Shown piece after piece: positions 45,191 through 52,995 of a stretch of 64,000 nt of DNA. Source of the stretch: RHKX01 sp963823565 (GTDB lineage Bacteria > Actinomycetota > Thermoleophilia > Solirubrobacterales > 70-9); assembly GCA_963823565.1 (NCBI GenBank), contig CAWGLR010000002.1, positions 124,001 through 188,000 on the forward strand, read 5' to 3'. Within the stretch, counting starts at the first letter, position 1, and each line of letters starts with the position of its first letter. Below the pieces are notes generated by a model. That model saw only the letters and a list, made by a program, of their open reading frames with translations. It did not search any database and was not told where the DNA came from. A program made the translations under genes and the position numbers.

Positions 45191-47602
45191 CTACGCGGCT
45201 TCGGGCTCAGCCGCGGCGAGTTGCTGCTCGCGCGGCAGCCGCCGCGAGATGACCTTGGTCGCGCCGTCCTGCATCGATACCCCGTAGAGGACGTCGGCGG
45301 CGTCCATCGTCCGCTTCTGGTGGGTGACGATGACGAACTGGGCGCGGTCGGAGAAGCGGCGGACGAGCTGAAGGAAGCGGTCGATGTTGGCGTCGTCGAG
45401 GGCCGCTTCGACCTCGTCGAGGATGTAGAAGGGCGAGGGCCGGGCGAGGAAGACGCTGAAGACGAACGCGAGCGCGACGAGCGACTTCTCGCCACCGGAG
45501 AGCAGCGAGAGCCGGCGGGTGGCCTTGCCGGCCGGGGTGACCTCGATCTCGACCCCGGGCGCGGCGGCGGTGCCGTCGGCGTCCTCCTCGGCGGCGTCCG
45601 GCTCCTCCTCGGGGCTCTCCTCTGTCGAGCGATGGGCCTCGCCGTCGGCTTCGGCCTCGCGGAAGGCGGCGGCCGCATCGCTGCCCGTCCGCTGGTCGTC
45701 GCCGGGGTCCTGGCCGCCGAGCACGCGGGCCGGCTTCTGCTCCTCGACGAGCCGCAGGCGTCCGCGGCCGCCGGGGAACATGTGCTCGATCAGCTCCTCG
45801 AAGTTGGCCTGGGCGGCGGCGAAGGTCTCCTCGAACGCGAGGGCGATCTCGCGGTCGGTCTGGCGGATCAGCTTGGCGAGCTCGGCGAGCGCCTTCTCGA
45901 GGTCCCCGCGCTGGGCCTCGAGGTCGGCGACGTGCTGCTTCGCCTCGCGGTACTCGCCCTCGGCGAGCGGGTTGACCGGCCCGAGCTGCTCGCGGCGGCG
46001 GATCAGCCGCTCGATCGATGCCTCCACGCGCCCGCGCTCCTCTTCGTCGAGGCGGGCCGGCTCGGGGGCCTCGTCGGGCTCGAGCTTGGCGAGGATCCGC
46101 CCCCACTCCGCCTCGGCCTCCTCGCGCCGGTCGCGGAGCTGTGCCGCTCCGACCTCGGCCTTGGTGACGCGCTCGCCGATCGCCCGCAGCTCGGCCTGGA
46201 GCTCGGCCTCGATCCGCGAGCACTCGCGCAGCTCGGTGGCGAGCTCGTCGCCGGCGCGGGCTCCGATCACCTTCTCCTCGACCCCGGAGGCCCGCCGGCC
46301 GACAGCGTCGCGGGCGCGACCGAGGGCGCCGCAGAGGACGGCGAGGGTCCCCGCCAGCTCGGCCTCGGCCTCGACGCGCTGCTCGAGCGAGTCCTGGCGG
46401 CGGTGGCCGAGCATGTCCTCGGCGCGGCGGGCGGAGCGCGCCGCACGGTCGGCGCCGTTGCGCACCCGCGCGAGCGCCGCGAGGCGAGGCTCGAGCTCGG
46501 ATGCGTCGATGGCCTCCGCGATCGCGCCCGACGCCTCGGCGAGCGCGTCGCGGGCGCCGTCCAGCTCGGATGCCAATGCATTTTCGGCGTCGCGCTCGGT
46601 GGCGCGGAGCTCGGCGGCGAGCGCCCCGAGCTGGGAGCGGCGGCGCTCGACCGCGGCCCGCAACTCGGCCTCACGGGCGGCGATCGACTCGGTCCTCGCC
46701 CCGAGGCGCTCGTGCGCCGCGCGCAGCGCCGTCAGGTCGGCCCAGACCGCGGTGCGCTCGCGGTCGCGCTCGGCGAGCCGCTCCTCGACGGCCGAGCGCC
46801 GCAGGCGCGCCTCCTCGAGCGCCGCCTCGACGCGGTCGCGCTCGGCACGGGCCTCCCTCGCCGCCGCCTCGGCCGCGGCGAGGTCGCCCCCTCCGGCCGC
46901 GAGGCGATCACCGAGCAGCCGCAACCGCAGCTCCATCGACTGTCGCTCGAGCTTGGCGTGCGTCTCGGCGGCGTTGGCCTGGGCGCGCAGCGGCCGCAGG
47001 CGCGAGCGCGCCTCCCGCTCGACGTCGAGGGCGCGGTCGAGGTTGGTCCGGGTCCGCTCGAGCTTGAGCTGGGCGCGGCGGCGGCGCTTGCGGTGCTTCC
47101 CGAGGCCGGCGGCCTCCTCGATCAGCAGGCGGCGGTCGCGCGGCTTGGAGAGGACGATCTCCTCGACCTTGCCCTGGCCGATCACCGAGTGCATCTCGCG
47201 GCCGAGCGAGGCGTCCGCGAGGGCCTCGGAGACGTCGGCGAGGCGGCAGCGGGCGCCGTTGAGCCGGTAGCCGCCGTCGCCGCTGCGGTCGAGCCGCCGC
47301 GACACCGAGATCTCGGAGAATTCCGAGCCGGCGGCGCCGTCGGAGTTGTCGATCACCACCTCGACCTCCGCTGCGCTGCTCGCGGAGCGCTGACGGCCCC
47401 CGGCGAAGATCACGTCCTGCATGCTCTGGCCGCGGACCGCGAGCGGGCTCTGCTCGCCGAGCGCCCAGAGGACCGCGTCGGTGATGTTCGACTTGCCGCA
47501 GCCGTTCGGCCCGACGACCACGCTGACGCCAGGCGAGAACTCGAGCTGGGTGCGCTCGGGGAAGGACTTGAAGCCCTTCAGGGTGATCGACCTCAGGTGC
47601 AT
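45191..47602 (-). CDS. smc: chromosome segregation SMC-family ATPase, short and apparently hingeless
   Basis: An 803-residue continuous frame from ATG 47602 with GGGAGAG upstream. N-terminal head: MHLRSITLKGFKSFPERTQL and Walker A GPNGCGKSNITDAVLWALGE (residues 31-38), then GQGKVEEIVLSKPRDRRLLIEEAAG. C-terminal head: LSLLSGGEKSLVALAFVFSV (signature) and FYILDEVEAALDDANIDRF (Walker B). Between the heads there are only about 380 residues of Arg/Glu/Ala coiled coil, against about 900 in a standard bacterial SMC. I see no globular hinge. A 55-residue acidic insertion sits in the C-terminal head before VEIEVTPAGK. Its place before ftsY matches genuine smc. No scpA or scpB nearby. Confidence 0.88.
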   Translation of the reverse strand: MHLRSITLKGFKSFPERTQLEFSPGVSVVVGPNGCGKSNITDAVLWALGEQSPLAVRGQSMQDVIFAGGRQRSASSAAEVEVVIDNSDGAAGSEFSEISVSRRLDRSGDGGYRLNGARCRLADVSEALADASLGREMHSVIGQGKVEEIVLSKPRDRRLLIEEAAGLGKHRKRRRRAQLKLERTRTNLDRALDVEREARSRLRPLRAQANAAETHAKLERQSMELRLRLLGDRLAAGGGDLAAAEAAAREARAERDRVEAALEEARLRRSAVEERLAERDRERTAVWADLTALRAAHERLGARTESIAAREAELRAAVERRRSQLGALAAELRATERDAENALASELDGARDALAEASGAIAEAIDASELEPRLAALARVRNGADRAARSARRAEDMLGHRRQDSLEQRVEAEAELAGTLAVLCGALGRARDAVGRRASGVEEKVIGARAGDELATELRECSRIEAELQAELRAIGERVTKAEVGAAQLRDRREEAEAEWGRILAKLEPDEAPEPARLDEEERGRVEASIERLIRRREQLGPVNPLAEGEYREAKQHVADLEAQRGDLEKALAELAKLIRQTDREIALAFEETFAAAQANFEELIEHMFPGGRGRLRLVEEQKPARVLGGQDPGDDQRTGSDAAAAFREAEADGEAHRSTEESPEEEPDAAEEDADGTAAAPGVEIEVTPAGKATRRLSLLSGGEKSLVALAFVFSVFLARPSPFYILDEVEAALDDANIDRFLQLVRRFSDRAQFVIVTHQKRTMDAADVLYGVSMQDGATKVISRRLPREQQLAAAEPEAA

Positions 47603-47666
47603 GACTCTCCCGCCGGTAGCGTCGAGGTTCGGCCGGACGGACGCGCGCCCGCCGCAATGCCCCTGC

Positions 47667-48380
47667 TCAGCCCGGCGTTTCCTCCAGGGCCTCCGCGGCC
47701 GCCGCCTGCTCGGCGGCCTTCTTGCTCGACCCGGTGCCGGTCCCGGCGACCTCGCCGGCGACCCGCGCCTCGACCCGGAAGATCCGGTCGTGCGGGGGCC
47801 CGGACTCCTCGACGACGTCGTAGCTGACGACCTTCCCGTGACGCGCGAGCTGCTCCTGCAGCGCCGACTTGAAATCCAGCAGCGTGTCGATGGCGAGCTC
47901 GAACTGCGGCTCGAACGCGTCGACGATCGCCGCCGCGGTGAGCTCGAGCCCGTGGTGGAGGTAGCACGCGCCGATCAGCGCCTCGGTGATCGAAGCCATC
48001 GCGCGCTCGCTCTGCACCAGCTCGTCGAGCGCGATCCCGCCGTCGAGGCCGCTCGGGCGCTCGGCGGCCAGCATCTCGGGGACGCCGAGCAGCAACGCGA
48101 CCTCGGCGCACGCTCGGCCGCTGACGACCTGGCCGTGGATCTTCGTCAGGCGGCCGATGTCGGAGCGGGGAAACCGGCCGTAGAGCTCCTCCGCCACCGT
48201 GAGGCCGAGGACGCCATCGCCGAGGAAGGCCAGCCGCCCCCAGGCCTTGACCCGCCGCTCGGTCCAGGAGCTGTGCGTGAGCGCCTGCCGGCGCGAGTGG
48301 GCGTCGAGGGCCTCGATCAGGCCGAGCAGCGCTGCGACGCTCGAACGGCCTTGGGAGTCAGGCTTCGGCGAGACGGCCAC
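47667..48380 (-). CDS. rnc: ribonuclease III family protein with degenerate active site
   Basis: A 237-residue protein from GTG 48380. The endonuclease domain is recognisable (LTHSSWTERRVKAWGRLAFLGDGVLGLTVAEELY, ASITEALIGACYLHHG) and a C-terminal dsRNA-binding domain follows (DFKSALQEQLARHGK, GTGTGSSKKAAEQAAAAEAL). The signature ERLEFLGD reads GRLAFLGD, and ADTVEALIG reads ASITEALIG. In E. coli numbering this means E38G, E41A and D114S, while D45 and E117 are kept. E41 and D114 bind the catalytic metal. In the usual place between acpP and smc. Confidence 0.85.
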   Translation of the reverse strand: MAVSPKPDSQGRSSVAALLGLIEALDAHSRRQALTHSSWTERRVKAWGRLAFLGDGVLGLTVAEELYGRFPRSDIGRLTKIHGQVVSGRACAEVALLLGVPEMLAAERPSGLDGGIALDELVQSERAMASITEALIGACYLHHGLELTAAAIVDAFEPQFELAIDTLLDFKSALQEQLARHGKVVSYDVVEESGPPHDRIFRVEARVAGEVAGTGTGSSKKAAEQAAAAEALEETPG

Positions 48381-48387
48381 GCGCGGG

Positions 48388-48657
48388 TCAGCCGGTGGCG
48401 ACCCGAGCGGAGACGAAGTCGACTGCCGCGCCGACGGTGAGGATGCCCTCGGCCTCCTCCTCGCTCATCTTCACGCCGTAGGTGTCCTCGAGCTCCATGA
48501 CGAGCTCGTAGAGGTCGAGGGAGTCCGCATCGAGGTCCTCCCGGAAGCGGGTCTCCTCGGTGATCTCGGCGGCGTCGAGCTCGAGCTCGGTCGCGAGGTG
48601 GTCCCGCACCTTGGCGAAGATCTCCGCCCTGTCTGCCTTCGCGGTGGGCTGGCTCAC
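48388..48657 (-). CDS. acpP: acyl carrier protein
   Basis: An 89-residue ACP from GTG 48657. It has the phosphopantetheine site DADSLDLYELVMELEDTYG (Ser of DSL) and the acidic recognition helix. It is acidic overall and of normal length with a short N-terminal extension. It carries acyl chains in type II fatty acid synthesis. The preceding plsX stop and following rnc GTG are within 15 nt. Confidence 0.95.
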   Translation of the reverse strand: MSQPTAKADRAEIFAKVRDHLATELELDAAEITEETRFREDLDADSLDLYELVMELEDTYGVKMSEEEAEGILTVGAAVDFVSARVATG

Positions 48658-48670
48658 GCCGGACTATGTA

Positions 48671-49747
48671 TCACGACTGCGCGTCAGGGTCCTGGGCGGA
48701 CGCCGCCTGCCTGGCCTGCGAACGGCCGACCCCGGAGCGCTCGATCAGCTCCGCGGTCCGCTCCGTCGCCCGCTGACCGACCGAGCGCGCAGCGAGCCGG
48801 ATCTGGTTGGCGATCCCCAGCGGCCCGGAGGAGCCGTGGCCGACGACCGCGACGCCGCGCAGCCCGAGCAGGATCGCCCCGCCGGTCGCGTCGGGATCGA
48901 GCCGCCGGCGGAGATCGCCGAGCGCCGGGCGCAACAGCAGCCCCCCGGCCATCGCCAGCGGGTTCGAGCGGGCCGCGTCTGAGACGGCACCGCCCACCGC
49001 CCTGGCGGTGCCCTCGATCGTCTTCAGCACGACGTTGCCGGTGAACCCGTCGGTGACGATCACGTCGGCCGGCGGGTCGAGGATCTCGCGGCCCTCGACG
49101 TTGCCGGCGAAGTCGACGCCGGTGGACGACGCCAGCGCCTCATGGGCCTCGACCACGAGCGGCGTCCCCTTCTTCGGCTCCTCGCCGACCGAGAGCAGCG
49201 CGACCCGCGGCGAAGCGACGTCGAGGACGGCCTCGGCGAACGCGGCGCCGAGGTGGGCGAACTGGACCAGATGGGAGGGGCGCGCCTCGGCGTTGGCGCC
49301 TGCGTCGAGCAGCAGCACCGGGCGCTCGCGCCCGGGCGCGGGGAGCTGGACGGCGAGCGCCGGCCGCTGGACGGAGCGGATTCGCTTCAGCGCGAACAGC
49401 GCCGCCGCCATCGTCGCGCCGGTCGAGCCGGGGCTGGCGAGAGCGTCGGAGTCGCCGGCCGCGACGTCGGCGGCGGCGCGGACGATCGACGCCTCGGGGC
49501 GGCCGCGGACCGCTCGCACCGGCTCCTCGTCGTTCCCGATCGCCTCGCCGGCCTCGATCAGCTCGACCCCGGCGACGCCTCCGAGCTCCTCGAGCTCGGA
49601 GCGGCGGCCGAAGACGCGCACGCCGATTCCCTCGGCGGCGACCAGGCGGACGCCCTCGGCCACGGCAGCGGGGCCCGCCTCGGCGCCGAGGGCGTCGAAG
49701 GCGACGACGACGCGCTCCCTCCGGCGGCGAGCCGCCGGAGCGCCCAT
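48671..49747 (-). CDS. plsX: phosphate acyltransferase PlsX
   Basis: A 358-residue protein. It carries the PlsX motifs VVVAFDALGAEAGPAAV (degenerate form of the usual MGGD start), SPGSTGATMAAALFALKRI, LLLDAGANAEARPSHLVQFA, ALLSVGEEPKKGTPLV, FAGNVEGREIL, VIVTDGFTGNVVLKTIEG and GLRGVAVVGHGSS. It makes acyl-phosphate from acyl-ACP for phospholipid synthesis. Followed directly by acpP. The C-terminal 35 residues are a low-complexity tail. Confidence 0.93.
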   Translation of the reverse strand: MGAPAARRRRERVVVAFDALGAEAGPAAVAEGVRLVAAEGIGVRVFGRRSELEELGGVAGVELIEAGEAIGNDEEPVRAVRGRPEASIVRAAADVAAGDSDALASPGSTGATMAAALFALKRIRSVQRPALAVQLPAPGRERPVLLLDAGANAEARPSHLVQFAHLGAAFAEAVLDVASPRVALLSVGEEPKKGTPLVVEAHEALASSTGVDFAGNVEGREILDPPADVIVTDGFTGNVVLKTIEGTARAVGGAVSDAARSNPLAMAGGLLLRPALGDLRRRLDPDATGGAILLGLRGVAVVGHGSSGPLGIANQIRLAARSVGQRATERTAELIERSGVGRSQARQAASAQDPDAQS

Positions 49748-49751
49748 CCGG

Positions 49752-49964
49752 CTACCTGCCTTCGGGGCCGCCGGTCTCGGGAGACGGCGTATCCAGCGAG
49801 ACGACCTCGCGCCCCGCGTAGGTGCCGCAGTTCGGGCAGACCCGGTGGGGCATCCGCGGCCGGTGGCACTGCGGGCACTCGTTCAGGCGCGGCGCCGAGC
49901 GGGCGTCGTGAGCGCGCCGCTTGTCGCGGCGAGCGCTGGACTGTCTCTTCTTCGGGACGGCCAT
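49752..49964 (-). CDS. rpmF: 50S ribosomal protein L32
   Basis: A 70-residue bL32 from ATG 49964: MAVPKKRQSSARRDKRRAH, CPQCHRPRMPHRVCPNC with the four-Cys zinc knuckle, and GTYAGREVV. A 10-residue extension (PSPETGGPEGR) follows. The stop is 4 nt from the plsX start. Confidence 0.95.
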   Translation of the reverse strand: MAVPKKRQSSARRDKRRAHDARSAPRLNECPQCHRPRMPHRVCPNCGTYAGREVVSLDTPSPETGGPEGR

Positions 49965-49990
49965 CGGGCGCGGAATCGTAGCGGGGAGGC

Positions 49991-50512
49991 TCAGTCGATG
50001 AGCTCGCGCAGCTTCGCGAAGCGCGGATCGGGCGGGCGCTCATGCACGTGCGTGCCCGGCTCGACGGCGTTGAGGTCCAGCCCGCACTCCTCGCAGAGGC
50101 CCGCGCAGTCCTCGCGGCAGCGGAGCTGCTCGGGCAGCGCGAGGACGATCGCGTCACGCGCCCAGGAGCCGACGTCGAGGACGCCCTCCTCGACGTAGGG
50201 GCTGACCAGCTCCCGGTCCCGCTCGGATGCGTGGTCGACCTCGCGCACGTCGATCTCCAGCGGCAGGTGAGCGGCGCCGAGGCAGCGCGCGCAGGTCCCG
50301 TCGACCGCGGTGGCGAAGCGGAGACGCAGCGCGTAGCCCGAGGTCGTCCGGGAGACGTCGATCCGTGAGTGGACGACAGGATCGTCGAGTTGCAGGCGCT
50401 CGCCGCCCAGCGTCGGCGAGTCCGGCCGCAGGTCGAGCTCGAGCGCCTCGGCCTGGCCGCTGCGCAGCGCGAGGGCGTCGAGATCGATGGAGGCCGCCGA
50501 GTCCGCTGCCAT
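49991..50512 (-). CDS. DUF177 (YceD) family protein
   Basis: A 173-residue protein from ATG 50512. It has the family pattern: LGGERLQLDDPVVHSRIDVSRT, LRLRFATAVDGTCARCLGAAHLPLEIDVREV, GVLDVGSWARDAIVLALPEQLRCREDCAGLC and EECGLDLN with conserved Cys residues. YceD accompanies rpmF in most bacteria and is linked to 23S rRNA maturation. The divergent methyltransferase gene starts only 15 bp away. Confidence 0.88.
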   Translation of the reverse strand: MAADSAASIDLDALALRSGQAEALELDLRPDSPTLGGERLQLDDPVVHSRIDVSRTTSGYALRLRFATAVDGTCARCLGAAHLPLEIDVREVDHASERDRELVSPYVEEGVLDVGSWARDAIVLALPEQLRCREDCAGLCEECGLDLNAVEPGTHVHERPPDPRFAKLRELID

Positions 50513-50527
50513 AGGCTCGAGGGTAGC

Positions 50528-51097
50528 GTGGCCGAGCAGTACCACTGGAACCCCGAGACCTACCTCGACCGCATCCGGGCCGAGGTCCCCCGCTACGACG
50601 AGCTCCAGGACGCCGCCGTCGCCGCGATCCCGTTCCCGCCCGCCCGCGTGCTCGAGCTCGGGATCGGCACCGGCGAGACCGCCCGCCGCCTGCTCGCCGC
50701 TCACCCCGGCGCCGAGGTCACCGGCCTCGACTCCAGCCCCGACATGGTCTACCGCGCCCGCGAGCTCGGCATCGAGGCCCGGCTCGCCCGCATGGAGGAT
50801 CCCCTCCCCGACGGCCCGTGGGACTTGGTCATCGCCGTGCTCAGCGTCCATCACCTGACCGCCGACGGCAAGCGCGATCTCTTCCGCCGCGTCCGCGAGC
50901 AGTCCCGCGCCCTCGTCCTCGGCGACGTCATCGCGGCGCCGGAGGAGGAGCGCACCACCCCGATCGACCTCGAGCTCGACTTCCCCGAGCCCATCGAGTC
51001 CCTGGTGGAGTGGACGGGCGGCGAGGTCAGCTGGGCCGAGGGCGACCTGGCGGTGGTGGCGGCGGAGTACGGGGAGCGGCAAGCAGCGAGCAGCTAG
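50528..51097 (+). CDS. class I SAM-dependent methyltransferase
   Basis: A 189-residue protein from GTG 50528: EQYHWNPETYLDRIRAEVPRYDELQ, motif I RVLELGIGTGETARRLL, VTGLDSSPDMVYRAR (motif II Asp), PDGPWDLVIAVLSVHHL (motif IV) and ALVLGDVIAAPEEE. This is a small-molecule-type Methyltransf_25-like domain. It is the only plus-strand gene in this stretch. The C-terminal end (GERQAASS) runs into a repeat-like sequence. Substrate unknown. Confidence 0.82.
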   Translation: MAEQYHWNPETYLDRIRAEVPRYDELQDAAVAAIPFPPARVLELGIGTGETARRLLAAHPGAEVTGLDSSPDMVYRARELGIEARLARMEDPLPDGPWDLVIAVLSVHHLTADGKRDLFRRVREQSRALVLGDVIAAPEEERTTPIDLELDFPEPIESLVEWTGGEVSWAEGDLAVVAAEYGERQAASS

Positions 51098-51149
51098 CAG
51101 CGTTCTGCCCGAGGCTGGTTGCCGGGGGCGAGCGCGAAGCCCCAGATCG

Positions 51150-51198
51150 GTCGCTTTCGCGTTTCGACCCACCTAGCGTGATCAGACGCGAAAGCGAC
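51150..51198. terminator. 13-bp hairpin between convergent genes
   Basis: GTCGCTTTCGCGT (51150-51162) and its exact complement (51186-51198) with a 23-nt spacer, between the convergent stops at 51097 and 51299. A smaller hairpin, GGGGC...GCCCC, lies at 51125-51143. Confidence 0.5.
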
Positions 51199-51298
51199 GG
51201 TCCCCGGCCGTGTCGACCTCGAGCGGCGGCGGTTCGCACACTCCCTCCCCCGCCAAGTGAGACTCCTCCCCGGCGCAACCGCGCTCGGCCGAGCGACG

Positions 51299-51772
51299 CT
51301 ACTCCGCGTCGACGGGCTCCAGCTCCTCGTCGCGGCCGGCGAGCCGGTCGCGGCCGCGCTGGACGGCGGCGAGGAACTTCTGGAGGTTGACCTCGAGGGT
51401 CGAGAGGATCTCGTCGGCGTAGTCCTCGGCGCCTAGCCGGATCTGGCGCTCGGTGTCGCGGGCGTCCTCGAGGATCTCCTCGGCGCCGCGCTCGGCCTGC
51501 TTGTAGACCTCCTCCTCGGAGATCAGGCGCGCCTGCTGGTCGCGCGCCTCCTTGACGACTCGCTCCGCCTCGCGCTTGGCCTCCGCGAGCATCTCCTGTC
51601 GCTCCTTGACGATCCAGCGCGCCTGCTTGATCTCCTCGGGGATCGTGGCGCGCATCTGGTCGAGCAGGTCGTAGACCTCCTCGCGATCCACCCGGACCTG
51701 GTCGGTCAGCGGGACCGGCCTGGCGTTGTGGATCAGGTCGTCGAGCTTGTCGATTAGAACGAGTACGTCCAT
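51299..51772 (-). CDS. DivIVA-like/ATP-synthase-b-like coiled-coil protein
   Basis: A 157-residue protein from ATG 51772: MDVLVLIDKLDDLIHNARPVPLTDQVRVDREEVYDLLDQMRATIP. A long charged coiled coil follows (AKREAERVVKEARDQQARLISE, ERGAEEILEDARDTERQIR, DYADEILSTLEVNLQKFL). It matches the conserved actinobacterial coiled-coil gene located between coaD and the DUF177 gene, often called a DivIVA-like or cell-division-initiation protein. No membrane segment. A role in cell-pole or septum organisation is inferred. Confidence 0.75.
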   Translation of the reverse strand: MDVLVLIDKLDDLIHNARPVPLTDQVRVDREEVYDLLDQMRATIPEEIKQARWIVKERQEMLAEAKREAERVVKEARDQQARLISEEEVYKQAERGAEEILEDARDTERQIRLGAEDYADEILSTLEVNLQKFLAAVQRGRDRLAGRDEELEPVDAE

Positions 51773-51866
51773 AGGTGCGGCGCAATCTTAGGGGTAAGGC
51801 GGGATTTTCCCCGCGTGGGCGCAACTTTCGGGAACGAGTTGCAAGCTCCTGCCCAATTAGACGAAA

Positions 51867-51944
51867 CCGGCCGGATGCTCCGCTACGCGTCCGCGCCCCT
51901 GCGGGTCTGGGCCGGGACGTGCCACACCTTTGCGGCAGGACCGG
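51867..51944 (+). repeat. possible fourth, inverted copy (D) of the stem-loop element
   Basis: On the plus strand, CTCCGCTACGCGTCCG (51878-51893) matches the loop complement of copies A-C with one change. The flanking CCGGCC/GGCCGG arms can pair, and the box GGCAGGACCGG (51934-51944) is exact. The spacing between loop and box is 12 nt longer and the orientation is opposite to the other copies. Confidence 0.4.
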
Positions 51945-51973
51945 TGGCCCGGTGATGAGAGCAACAAGTAGAG

Positions 51974-52474
51974 CTAGCGCTCGATGCGCTCGGCAAGCGC
52001 CTTCGCCACCTCGGGCGGCACCAGGTCGCTCACATCGCCGCCGAAGGTGGCGAGCTCCTTGACGCCCGTCGAGGAGAGGAAGCTGAACTCGGGCGAGGCC
52101 ATGATGTAGGCGCTCTCGATCTCGGGCGCCAGCTTGCGGTTGAGCTGGTTCATCTCGAACTCGTACTCGAAGTCGGAGATCGCGCGCAGTCCCTTGACGA
52201 TCGCGGTCGCCCCGTTCTCCCGCGCGAAGTCGACGAGCAGCGTCGAGAACACCTCGATCTCGCAATTGCCGATGTCGGTGGTCGCCCGCTCGAGGAAGGC
52301 GGCCCGCTCCTCGGCCGTGAACAGCGTCTTCTGCTTGCGCAGCGGCTGGTTGACGACGCCGACGATCACGCGGTCGAAGATCCGCGCGGCGCGGCTGATG
52401 ATGTCGATGTGGCCGCGCGTCACCGGGTCGTAGGAGCCCGGGCAGATCGCGATCCGCGGCTGCTCGGCGCTCAT
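51974..52474 (-). CDS. coaD: phosphopantetheine adenylyltransferase
   Basis: A 166-residue protein from ATG 52474: IAICPGSYDPVTRGHIDIISRAARIFD (TxGH-type nucleotidyltransferase motif as TRGH), VIVGVVNQPLRKQKTLFTAEER, VKGLRAISDFEYEFEMNQLNR, and SPEFSFLSSTGVKELATFGGDVSDLVP. Complete and of normal length. Penultimate step of coenzyme A synthesis. The ATG overlaps the rsmD stop (ATGA). Confidence 0.96.
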   Translation of the reverse strand: MSAEQPRIAICPGSYDPVTRGHIDIISRAARIFDRVIVGVVNQPLRKQKTLFTAEERAAFLERATTDIGNCEIEVFSTLLVDFARENGATAIVKGLRAISDFEYEFEMNQLNRKLAPEIESAYIMASPEFSFLSSTGVKELATFGGDVSDLVPPEVAKALAERIER

Positions 52475-52995
52475 CGGCCCCCTCCGTGCACGCGGATCAG
52501 GCTGCCGCCGTAGGCCCGCTCCTTCAGCAGCGGCAGGGAGAGGTCGATCCCGCCGTCGGCGGCGGTCTCGACGATCAACCGTCCGCCCTCGCAGAGGCGG
52601 GGCCCGAGCAGTTTGTCCAGATCCGGTCCAAGACGGCGCGCGAGTCTATAGGGCGGGTCGCAGAAGATCAGGTCGTATCGCCCGTTGTCGCGGCCGAGGA
52701 ACGTGCGGGCGTCGGCGCGGACGATCCGGACCTGATCGCCGAGGCCGAGGTCGCCGACGTTGCGCGCCGCCGCGCCGACCGCACGATCGACCAGCGTTGC
52801 CCGCACCGCTCCGCGCGAGAGCGCCTCGATCCCCATCGCGCCCGTCCCCGCGAAGAGGTCGAGCACCTCAGCCCCCTCGACGTCGCCGAGAATCGAGAAG
52901 ACCGCCTCGCGGACGCGGTCGCTCGTCGGCCGAACCGGGCCGCCGCGGGGGGCGTGGATCTTGCGCCCGCCGAGCTCGCCGGCGACGATCCTCAC
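52471..52995 (-). CDS. rsmD: 16S rRNA (guanine966-N2)-methyltransferase
   Basis: A 174-residue protein from GTG 52995, overlapping the recG stop (GTGA). VRIVAGELGGRKIHAPRGGPVRPTSDRVREAVFSIL is the family start, then motif I VLDLFAGTGAMGIEALSRGA and the catalytic DLIFCDPPYRLA. Complete. It modifies G966 of 16S rRNA. recG-rsmD-coaD form a three-gene chain coupled by 4-bp overlaps. Confidence 0.94.
   Translation of the reverse strand: MRIVAGELGGRKIHAPRGGPVRPTSDRVREAVFSILGDVEGAEVLDLFAGTGAMGIEALSRGAVRATLVDRAVGAAARNVGDLGLGDQVRIVRADARTFLGRDNGRYDLIFCDPPYRLARRLGPDLDKLLGPRLCEGGRLIVETAADGGIDLSLPLLKERAYGGSLIRVHGGGR

Noticed and set aside
45221..47827. 868-codon plus-strand frame opposite smc
   Set aside because: Leu/Gly/Ala-rich mirror of the Glu/Arg-rich SMC coiled coil; no homologous pattern.
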